Source: Eubacteriales bacterium (GTDB taxonomy: Bacteria > Bacillota > Clostridia > Lachnospirales > Lachnospiraceae). From it: DNA of 64,000 nucleotides. Positions within the stretch are counted from its first letter, which is position 1. Each line of letters starts with the position of its first letter. A program made the position numbers and the translations under genes. The stretch covers positions 1 through 64,000 of the forward strand of contig JAUNJF010000011.1 of assembly GCA_030533405.1 (NCBI GenBank), written 5' to 3'. Of this stretch, positions 56,991 to 64,000 are shown one piece after another. The notes below the pieces were generated by a model, which saw only the letters and a program-made list of their open reading frames with translations, searched no databases and had not been told where the DNA came from.

Positions 56991-58838
56991 CTATTTTTTC
57001 AATTTCATAGGACTCTTAAATCCTGTAGTTTTTTTGAATAGTTTTTTGTATTTTTTGTACTGCTTTTTGCCGACCTTAAAGGTTGCTTTCTTTTGAATAT
57101 TCTTAAATGCATTTTTTCCAATGGATTTTATTTTTGTTGACTTAATGGTAACTTTCTTAAGCGCTTTATCTCCATAAAATGCATTTGCACCAATCTTTGT
57201 AACATTCTTACCAATTGTGACACTTGTAAGCTTCTTACAACCTTTAAATGCATTCTTAGAAACCTCTGTTACCTTGTAAGTCAATCCACTTACCTTAATT
57301 GTATCCTTAACCACAGCCTTTTTAACTTTCTTTGAAGCGACACCAGATACCTTTGCTGTTTTTTGTTTTGCATTTGATTTTGTTATTGTATATTTTACAC
57401 CTGCAACCGTAACCTTTTTTCCAACCTTCGGAAATCCCTTTACCTTGCCCTGTGCATACTCATTCTTTGAGGTGTCAATCGCATCGACCTTTGCACCTTT
57501 GAAGCTCGAATTTGAAATATGCTTAACATTTGGTGGGATTACCATTGTCTTAATATTTTGACAATCCTTAAACGCATTGTCTCCGATTATCTCCGTACTG
57601 TTTGGCAACACAATTTTTTCCAAGTTCCAGCATCCATCAAATGTTCCATTTTCTATATTCACAATTCCATCTGGAACCTTAATACTATGTAAATTATTAC
57701 AGCCTTTAAATGCTGCTGTTCCTATTTTTTCCAAATGCTTTCCCAAGAAAATAATCTCGTTCAAATTATCATTTTCATAAAATGCATATGCCTCTAAATA
57801 TTTAACCGTTTTAGGTAATACAACCGTGTGAATATTCACACAACCAGTAAATATCTTTTGCGGAATCGATTCAATACTTGTGTTAGAAATGTCCACCTCC
57901 ATGTTCACACAGTTCTTAAAACAAGATTCACCAATCTTGGTTACACTATGTGGCAGTGTAAATGGTCTTGGATCCGTACTAATATTAGGATTCTCCGCAA
58001 ACGCAAATGCACCGATCGTGGTTAGATTCGAAGTTTCGTTAAAAACGATTCCATTTAAATTATTACATCCATAAAATGCATACTCTCCAATCGATTTTAC
58101 AGAATCTGGCACTAAAAATCTACGATTACCACCCATATTAGACTCAAATGCATATGGTAAAATCTTCTCCACACCATCTAAAATCGCATAATCACCGTTT
58201 ATATTATAAGCTGGTGCCATACGATATATCTGTTTTTGATCTTTACTAAGCAATAATTCACCATATAAGGTCTGTTGAACATCTTCACCAGATTCCTCTT
58301 CCTGTTCCATTCCCTGCTCCAATTCCTGCTCCCAAACAGAAAATGCTTCATTTTCTGGAGATAGCGCAAACTTCCCAATGGATTTTGCCAAAGAAAAAGT
58401 ATCCTTTTCAATCGAAAGCAACTTCGATGGCAATTCGACCACTCCGATTTCATTACTATCTAATTCATAAACTGCCCCATCAATAGCATCCTCATAAACA
58501 GCCATTGTTTGAAGGGATGTTTTTTCAAATGCCTTCTGACCAAAAGAAGTAATCTGGTCTGGCAATACAACAATCTTCAAATTCACACAATCACGAAACA
58601 CTTCATCTCCAATCGCAGTAACGCCCTGTGGAATAACAATTTCCTCAACCTGCTGCTTGTCACCCAAATACTCTAACAGCACCCCCTCTTCAATTCGAAA
58701 TTGATGAATGTCTGTCACTTCCACCTGTTTTGTATTCCAATCCTGTGCCTGTGCAGTTCTTCCCTGACATAATATTGCCACCATACAAATGCACATTAAC
58801 CAATATCGTAATCCGTTTATTCTTTCCCCTTTTTTCAT
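56991..58838 (-). CDS. secreted BspA-like leucine-rich repeat protein
   Basis: A 615-residue protein with a signal peptide (cleavage near AQAQ, residue 31) and at least a dozen LRR_5 repeats of the pattern IGDEVFRDCVNLKIVVLP, LTTIGAFAFAENPN and IGDNAFKDCQNIKTMVIP. A Lys-rich segment near 470-525 interrupts them and two more repeats follow. No sortase motif, SLH or transmembrane end is seen, so it is likely secreted or loosely wall-bound. Such proteins mediate adhesion and binding in gut and oral bacteria. GGAGG is 6 bp before the ATG at 58838. Confidence 0.85.
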   Translation of the reverse strand: MKKGERINGLRYWLMCICMVAILCQGRTAQAQDWNTKQVEVTDIHQFRIEEGVLLEYLGDKQQVEEIVIPQGVTAIGDEVFRDCVNLKIVVLPDQITSFGQKAFEKTSLQTMAVYEDAIDGAVYELDSNEIGVVELPSKLLSIEKDTFSLAKSIGKFALSPENEAFSVWEQELEQGMEQEEESGEDVQQTLYGELLLSKDQKQIYRMAPAYNINGDYAILDGVEKILPYAFESNMGGNRRFLVPDSVKSIGEYAFYGCNNLNGIVFNETSNLTTIGAFAFAENPNISTDPRPFTLPHSVTKIGESCFKNCVNMEVDISNTSIESIPQKIFTGCVNIHTVVLPKTVKYLEAYAFYENDNLNEIIFLGKHLEKIGTAAFKGCNNLHSIKVPDGIVNIENGTFDGCWNLEKIVLPNSTEIIGDNAFKDCQNIKTMVIPPNVKHISNSSFKGAKVDAIDTSKNEYAQGKVKGFPKVGKKVTVAGVKYTITKSNAKQKTAKVSGVASKKVKKAVVKDTIKVSGLTYKVTEVSKNAFKGCKKLTSVTIGKNVTKIGANAFYGDKALKKVTIKSTKIKSIGKNAFKNIQKKATFKVGKKQYKKYKKLFKKTTGFKSPMKLKK

Positions 58839-58917
58839 CATATGCCTCCTCGTAATTTTTCCTAATTATACCATATCCCCATTTTTTTACAAAGATTATT
58901 ATATAAACTCCGAGAAA

Positions 58918-58957
58918 ACAAAAAGACCGCCTATCGTTCTACACAATAGACAGCCTT
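58918..58957 (-). terminator. terminator of the YhgE/Pip gene
   Basis: Reading leftward, AGGCTGTCTAT and ATAGGCGGTCT pair over 11 bp with three G-U pairs, followed by TTTTTGTTTT. It lies 13 bp after the stop. Confidence 0.75.
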
Positions 58958-58969
58958 TCTACATTATTT

Positions 58970-61630
58970 TTATGCAAGTCCTTTTTCTTCTAACCAATCA
59001 TATACAACAGGTTTTTGCTCTAATGTTCGTTTTGCGCGTACATCGAATAACAAAATTGTACATATCGTAAATACAATAGAAATTGCAAACAAGACGATAC
59101 ATTGTGGCATCACGCTTGGTCCATTTTCTGCAATTGCCGAACGGAATGCATCCACTGAATAAGTAAATGGAACCCATTTATGCAATACATTTGCCAAAGT
59201 ACCTGAAATTTCTACCGGGTAAGTACCTGCTGATCCTGCCAACTGCAATACCATAAAGATTAACATCAGGAAGCTTCCAACCTTGCCTAATAATAAATTG
59301 AAGAAATACATAATCGACATAAATGCGGCCACAGCTGCAATTCCTACAATAAAGGTCTTGCCCATACTTGCTGGGTTAAATCCGATTCTTCTATGCAAGA
59401 TAGCTAATAACAATGCAACCATGCAGATTCCCAATGGATATAAGATAACAGCCTTACTTGCCCACCATGCTTTTCCACTTGTCAATTCACCCTTGTAGCT
59501 TGCAATTGGATACATGAGACAAAATGCTAAACATCCAACCCAAAGGCCTACAGAGAACATGTATGCAGCCATAGCGTGACCATTGTTTTCTACTTTTGTA
59601 ATCTGTGTTTCCTGAATTTCAACTGGTGCAGCAAACATTTCTAATGTTTCATCTGAAGCACGGTTATCACGAATTTCTTTCTCGCCATCTACCATTGCAT
59701 CATTTAATTCTACTGTACCATCCTTTAAATCATTTAATCCATTACCAAGTGTTACTGAGCCATCCTTTAATTTTCCTGCTCCATCTGATATTTTGGTTGC
59801 TCCATCTGCAAGCTGATTGACACCATTTACCAATGTTGCATTGTTGTTCACCAACTTCTGTGTGCCTTCACTTAACGCATTCACACCATCATTTAATTTT
59901 ACAACACCAACATTTAAGCCGCTATATAAGGTATCCGCACCAGATGCCAATGACGCAGCGCCGGTCTTTAACGTTTTATTATTTGACTGCAATGTCGATA
60001 ATCCAGTATTTAATGTTGCGATTCCACTGTCCAAAGTTTGCATGCCCTCTACCAAACCAGAACTGCCACTATTTGCCTGTGTAGCATTCAATGCATTTTG
60101 TACAGAAGTTACACTTCCTAATAAAGAATTCATAACCTCAGATGCACTATCTAAATACGCTGCATTTTTTTCTAATTCTGCCACGCCATTTGACAGTGCT
60201 GTCAACTTGGTCATAGCCTGTGGATCCATACCACCTAACGCAGTTCCAATCGCTGTAAGCGTTTTTGTTGTACCGCCTAAATTAGCTTCTGCAGTTGCCA
60301 ACTGTTTCGCTGCACCATCTTTTCCTAAGTTATTTGCTGCATTCCCTAATGATGCAGATGCATTATTTAAGGATGCTAAAATCTTTTGTTTTGTTTCCTC
60401 TGAAATCTGTTCAGAATCCAAACTGTTTACAACCTCTTTTGCACTCGCAATCGAACCACCTGCAGCTGCAATATTTTCTGTTGCTGATACTACCTTTGTC
60501 TTTGCATCTCCTACAGATGCAGCAGCATTGGTTGCATATTTATTGGCTGATTCAATACCAGGAGCTAATTCTCCTAAAGATGACAATGCACTAAAATCTG
60601 CACTTGCCAATCCCTGATACAACTGGTCGATACCATTTTTAATACCTGGCAAAGCCTGTGATGACAATGCCTGAATATTTGCTACATTTTCTGGTGTCAA
60701 TTTACTATTCATCTGTGTCTGCATCGTCTGCAAACCAGCTAATAATTTTGTACTTCCCTCTTTCAAGGCTGCTGAACCCTGTGAAGCAGAAGTAACACCT
60801 GCTGTATAACTCTTAATACCTTCATTCAATGAGGTTGCACCCTCTGATAATTTCTTTGAACCAGGAACAGCTTGTTTTGACAAGCTACCAGTCCCCTTAC
60901 TTAAAGTCTTCATCCCTTCATCGACTGTCTTTACACCATTGGTATATGTTGTAATTCCCTTTGCCAACGTATTCGTTCCTTCTTTAAACGTAATAGTGCT
61001 TTGTGCTAACACACCCAAATTGTCTGTAATTTTTTCATTTCCCTTTGCTAATTCATCTTCGCCTTCTAACATCTGCTTTGTTCCATCAATTGCATCATCA
61101 AATCCATCTCCAATGGATTGAATGCTATCAAATATGGTTTCTGCATATGTCTTTGAAATCTCTTCTGTGAGATTTGCTTTTACCTCTTTCATCGCACTCT
61201 CACTTAATTTCATTGAAATGTAGTTCTTACCTGGATTGGTTTCATAATCCAAAACCATTTTTTGTGGTTTTTCATCCATCAATGTAGATGCATTCTTCGA
61301 AAAATCCTCTGGAATTGTAACCACCATGTAATACGTTCCATTTTCCAATCCTGACCTTGCGGTATCCGCATCTACTACATTAAATGCCATCGAATCATTA
61401 TCCTTTAAATTATTGGCTAAATCTTCTCCAACTTTTAAATCCTTATCCTGAAAAGTTACTGGTTGATCTAAATTGACCACTGCAACCGGAAGATATTTCA
61501 AATCTCCATATGGGTCCCACATCGAAGCTAAAAATAACCCCGCATAAAGTGCTGGTATGAGCATGATTGCTACTAACACCAACAATAGTAATTTGTTGTT
61601 CCACAATGCTTTGATTTCACTTTTTATCAT
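58970..61630 (-). CDS. YhgE/Pip-family membrane protein
   Basis: An 886-residue protein. One N-terminal helix (about residues 14-34) precedes the YhgE N-domain (MWDPYGDLKYLPVAVVNLD); a very long extracellular region of Ala/Gly/Asn/Leu-rich helical repeats follows (about 180-660), such as LNEGIKSYTAGV, LASGADTLYSGL and LADGATKISDGAGKL; about five helices end the protein. The fold is related to ABC-2 permeases. Family members act as phage receptor (Pip) or in secretion and export, with exact roles uncertain. A TetR regulator is divergent, as is common for this family. Confidence 0.9.
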   Translation of the reverse strand: MIKSEIKALWNNKLLLLVLVAIMLIPALYAGLFLASMWDPYGDLKYLPVAVVNLDQPVTFQDKDLKVGEDLANNLKDNDSMAFNVVDADTARSGLENGTYYMVVTIPEDFSKNASTLMDEKPQKMVLDYETNPGKNYISMKLSESAMKEVKANLTEEISKTYAETIFDSIQSIGDGFDDAIDGTKQMLEGEDELAKGNEKITDNLGVLAQSTITFKEGTNTLAKGITTYTNGVKTVDEGMKTLSKGTGSLSKQAVPGSKKLSEGATSLNEGIKSYTAGVTSASQGSAALKEGSTKLLAGLQTMQTQMNSKLTPENVANIQALSSQALPGIKNGIDQLYQGLASADFSALSSLGELAPGIESANKYATNAAASVGDAKTKVVSATENIAAAGGSIASAKEVVNSLDSEQISEETKQKILASLNNASASLGNAANNLGKDGAAKQLATAEANLGGTTKTLTAIGTALGGMDPQAMTKLTALSNGVAELEKNAAYLDSASEVMNSLLGSVTSVQNALNATQANSGSSGLVEGMQTLDSGIATLNTGLSTLQSNNKTLKTGAASLASGADTLYSGLNVGVVKLNDGVNALSEGTQKLVNNNATLVNGVNQLADGATKISDGAGKLKDGSVTLGNGLNDLKDGTVELNDAMVDGEKEIRDNRASDETLEMFAAPVEIQETQITKVENNGHAMAAYMFSVGLWVGCLAFCLMYPIASYKGELTSGKAWWASKAVILYPLGICMVALLLAILHRRIGFNPASMGKTFIVGIAAVAAFMSIMYFFNLLLGKVGSFLMLIFMVLQLAGSAGTYPVEISGTLANVLHKWVPFTYSVDAFRSAIAENGPSVMPQCIVLFAISIVFTICTILLFDVRAKRTLEQKPVVYDWLEEKGLA

Positions 61631-61688
61631 AGCTCCATCTCCTTATATAATATGTAAATGATAAGGTATCCTCTTTTTTGAAGATTCC

Positions 61689-61706
61689 TACCTTTATTTG
61701 AAGGTA
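61689..61706. promoter_or_regulatory. inverted repeat, candidate TetR operator
   Basis: TACCTT-TATTTG-AAGGTA is a perfect 6-bp inverted repeat with a 6-bp spacer in the divergent gap between the Pip gene and tetR. Another AAGGTA lies at 61663-61668. Size and position suit a TetR dimer controlling the Pip gene and possibly itself. Confidence 0.55.
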
Positions 61707-61838
61707 ATTATATGGTATTGTTTCCCATAGTTCAATGGTCAATTTATTACATTTTTGTATAATAATACACACTTAGTTCATTTTTTGCGTATTATTTATC
61801 AATATTTTTTATCATTTTATATTTTTAATATACAGGTG

Positions 61839-61867
61839 TTGCTTTTTCCATAAATGAGATATATAAT
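61839..61867 (+). promoter_or_regulatory. promoter of the TetR-family gene
   Basis: TTGCTT (61839-61844) and a perfect TATAAT (61862-61867) are 17 bp apart. The expected start site is about 25 bp before the ATG at 61899. Confidence 0.5.
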
Positions 61868-61898
61868 TAGACTATTCTAACGAGAAGGGTGGCTTATT

Positions 61899-62510
61899 AT
61901 GAAGATGAACCTGATGGATTTGTCCATTCCAGAACTCAACATGGACCGTCGCCAAAGAAAAACACGTATGGCAATCGAAAACGCATTACTGGATTTGATG
62001 CAGACCAAACCACTAGAAACGATTTCCATTAGCGAACTGGCTGATCATGCAGACATCAATCGTAAAACATTTTATAATCATTACACATGTATAGAGGATG
62101 TTGTCGAGGATATTAATAAGAAGATATCCATGATTATCTTTGAAGCACTACCAGAGAAGATAACCATCAATAATGAAATTGAGATTTATCATTTGCTCTT
62201 TGATCTGACAACCCAGATTGAACCACATAAGGCAATTTTAAAACAGGTAGCAAGAACTTCAGATAATTTTTCTTTCATCGATTATTTTAAAGATTTGATT
62301 TTTCCATACATCGAGCGGAATCTGATGAGTTATCATATTAACCCTGCAATTACACCATTTATCAATAACTATCTATTTAACGGAATTTCCAGTATCTATT
62401 ATGAATGGTTTGAAAATGATGTACTTAACGCACAGCAGGTTGCACTTTTGTGCTATAATCTGACTATTTCTGCTATTCGGTTAGATAACTACAAAGACAT
62501 TATGAAATAA
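61899..62510 (+). CDS. TetR/AcrR-family transcriptional regulator
   Basis: A 203-residue regulator. The helix-turn-helix lies at about residues 34-65 (ISISELADHADINRKTFYNHY), and the C-terminal ligand domain resembles TetR_C_8 of DhaS-like proteins. It reads away from the YhgE/Pip gene, and an inverted repeat sits in the gap, so it probably represses that gene. AAGGGTGG lies 6 bp before the ATG. Ligand unknown. Confidence 0.88.
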   Translation: MKMNLMDLSIPELNMDRRQRKTRMAIENALLDLMQTKPLETISISELADHADINRKTFYNHYTCIEDVVEDINKKISMIIFEALPEKITINNEIEIYHLLFDLTTQIEPHKAILKQVARTSDNFSFIDYFKDLIFPYIERNLMSYHINPAITPFINNYLFNGISSIYYEWFENDVLNAQQVALLCYNLTISAIRLDNYKDIMK

Positions 62511-62548
62511 AAAAGAAGCTGATTCAATTTTGAATCAGCTTCTTTTTT
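62509..62548. terminator. bidirectional terminator between tetR and the MATE gene
   Basis: GAAGCTGATTCAA and TTGAATCAGCTTC form a 13-bp perfect stem flanked by six A and six T, so it works in both directions for the convergent genes. Confidence 0.92.
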
Positions 62549-63932
62549 ATTCAGCGCCTTCTGGAATCGGTTTTATGATTTTTTTATAAATTCTCACCAA
62601 ACATATTGTTGAAACGATAAACGACATAACCTCTGCAATCGGGAATGCCCACCATACTGCATTTAGCCCACCTATTTTCGCTAAAATAAATGCAGCCGGA
62701 ACCAGTACAACAAGCTGTCGCATAATAGACACAACCAAACTGTAAACTGCTTTTCCCAATGCCTGGAAAACCGTACCTGCAATAATACAGAACCAAGCAA
62801 TCAAAAAATGTACCGCAATCACTCTTAATGCGTGACATCCTATTGTTAACATTTCATCGGAAGCATCAAAAAATCCAAGTAAAATCTCTGGAATAAACTC
62901 AAATGATAATAAACCGATAAACATCAAAGTACCTGCAACCGCCATACTCAACTTAATCGTTTTCATCATTCGTTTCTTATTCTCTGCTCCGAAGTTATAT
63001 GCAATGATTGGCGTAATACCATTATTTAATCCAAATATTGGCATAAAGAAGAAGCTCTGAAGCTTAAAATAAACACCAAATACTGCAGTTGCTGTCGGCG
63101 TAAACTCAATCAAAATCTTATTCATACTGTAAGTCATAATCGATCCAATCGACTGCATAATAATCGAAGGAATACCAACTGCATATATATTACCAATGAT
63201 TTTTCCGTCTGGTCTAAAACCTTTAAACGAAAGTTTCACTTCGTGATTAACTTTTAAATTAAATACAAACGCAATCAATCCAGCAACACACTGGCCAATT
63301 ACAGTCGCAATCGCGGCACCAGCAATTCCCATTTTCGGAGCGCCAAGTAATCCAAAAATCAAAATAGGATCCAAAATAATATTGGTAAGTGCTCCACAAG
63401 TTTGCGAAATCATACTAAACATTGTTCTACCTGTCGAGGTCAGCAAACGTTCAAAATAAAACTGTGCAAACAAACCAAAGGAAAAAATCATGACAATACT
63501 TAGATAAGTAACACCATATTGCATAATATCATCATTTCCTGATTTTATCTGACTAGCATAAAACGGTTTTACCGCAATCAAACCAATAATCAAAAACAAA
63601 AAATAGCTTAACACATAAACAAATCCACCATTTGTAGCTGTTGCATTTACTTTCTTTGTATCCTTTTCACCTAACGATTTTGACAGTAACGCATTAATTC
63701 CTACACCTGTTCCTGCACCTACAGCAATCAATAGTGTCTGCAACGGAAACGCTAGTGAAACAGCAGTTAATGCATCTTCTGCCAGCTTCGAAACAAATAT
63801 ACTATCTACTATATTATATAACGACTGCACCAACATAGAAAACATCATCGGAACAGACATATTGAATACCAATTTAGGAATTGGCATAACGCCCATTTTA
63901 TTCTCTTGAACTTCAACCTTTTCTTCGCCCAT
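62547..63932 (-). CDS. MATE family efflux transporter
   Basis: A 461-residue protein with twelve hydrophobic helices in two similar halves. PMMFSMLVQSLYNIVDSIFV in the first half and GINALLSKSLGEKD with ILDPILIFGL are typical of the DinF/NorM superfamily, nearest the VmrA/MepA type. It exports cationic drugs or metabolites in exchange for Na+ or H+. Substrate unknown. Nothing links it to the neighbouring tetR apart from sharing a terminator. ATG start with AGGAG 5-6 bp upstream. Confidence 0.92.
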   Translation of the reverse strand: MGEEKVEVQENKMGVMPIPKLVFNMSVPMMFSMLVQSLYNIVDSIFVSKLAEDALTAVSLAFPLQTLLIAVGAGTGVGINALLSKSLGEKDTKKVNATATNGGFVYVLSYFLFLIIGLIAVKPFYASQIKSGNDDIMQYGVTYLSIVMIFSFGLFAQFYFERLLTSTGRTMFSMISQTCGALTNIILDPILIFGLLGAPKMGIAGAAIATVIGQCVAGLIAFVFNLKVNHEVKLSFKGFRPDGKIIGNIYAVGIPSIIMQSIGSIMTYSMNKILIEFTPTATAVFGVYFKLQSFFFMPIFGLNNGITPIIAYNFGAENKKRMMKTIKLSMAVAGTLMFIGLLSFEFIPEILLGFFDASDEMLTIGCHALRVIAVHFLIAWFCIIAGTVFQALGKAVYSLVVSIMRQLVVLVPAAFILAKIGGLNAVWWAFPIAEVMSFIVSTICLVRIYKKIIKPIPEGAE

Positions 63933-64000
63933 GTTACTCCTCTTTTCTTACCTTCTATTTCGCCCCTTCTATTTCTCGTTGTCCCCACGTTCCGTGGGTC

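Noticed and set aside
59817..60617. 266-codon open frame on the plus strand
   Set aside because: It is antisense to the Ala/Gly/Asn-rich repeats of the YhgE/Pip gene; biased composition suppresses stops. No ribosome binding site or recognisable domain.
63984..63998. CCCACG-TTC-CGTGGG hairpin at the right edge
   Set aside because: It is a perfect stem but has no T-run on either strand inside the window, so terminator or repeat status cannot be decided.

Overview
The window looks like chromosomal DNA of a low-GC, spore-forming Gram-positive anaerobe of the Clostridia, most likely Lachnospiraceae. Evidence: AT-rich codon use, strong GGAGG ribosome binding sites, frequent TTG/GTG starts, a sporulation set (spoIIGA, sigE, sigG, spoIIP, gpr), the linkage ftsZ-spoIIGA-sigE-sigG, and no outer-membrane genes. 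The species is inferred and could not be searched. Almost everything is on the minus strand; only rpsT, a 2-hydroxyacid dehydrogenase and a TetR regulator read rightward.

Region 1 (1-12711, minus) is a tightly coupled surface-glycan operon of 12 genes that runs off the left edge. In transcription order it encodes a GT-C membrane glycosyltransferase, CDP-glucose 4,6-dehydratase (rfbG), the PMP/[2Fe-2S] 3-dehydrase (rfbH), a polyprenyl-phosphate type GT2, a DRE-TIM aldolase-like protein, a ThDP acetolactate-synthase-like enzyme, an SDR, glucose-1-phosphate cytidylyltransferase (rfbF), a second GT2, a WxcM/FdtA ketoisomerase, a DegT/FdtB aminotransferase and a partial FemAB/GNAT-like protein. 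RfbF-G-H make CDP-4-keto-3,6-dideoxyglucose. A ThDP enzyme plus SDR beside them is the logic of yersiniose (two-carbon branched sugar) synthesis. The extra aldolase is unexplained and is the most novel element.

Region 2 (12834-25853) is housekeeping, sporulation and competence: hemW and lepA; spoIIP and gpr; divergent rpsT; then a minus-strand run comEA - response regulator - histidine kinase - GerMN lipoprotein - comEC - holA. Region 3 (25999-34850) holds a YdcZ-type transporter, an orphan solute-binding lipoprotein, argC-argB, a chemotaxis receptor, a 2-hydroxyacid dehydrogenase and argD, with ArgR-box-like operators. Region 4 (34846-38664) has an MscS channel, glycogen branching enzyme and a small P-loop kinase-like protein.

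Region 5 (38802-53907) is the division and cell-wall (dcw) cluster fused to the sporulation sigma cluster: mraZ, rsmH, ftsL, two class B PBPs, murD, ftsW, murA, divIB/ftsQ, ftsZ, then spoIIGA, sigE, sigG. mraY, murE, murF and murG are absent from it. Upstream of mraZ is a 451-bp non-coding region with five GTGGT boxes at exact 10-bp spacing just after a sigma-A promoter (a likely MraZ operator) and a possible small RNA. spoIIGA has a Spo0A-box promoter with abnormal -10/-35 spacing, as known for spoIIG.

Region 6 (54359-64000) contains lgt, ychF, a truncated GGDEF gene, a secreted BspA-like leucine-rich repeat protein, a YhgE/Pip membrane protein divergent from its probable TetR regulator, and a MATE efflux protein. 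No tRNA, rRNA, insertion sequence or CRISPR array was seen.
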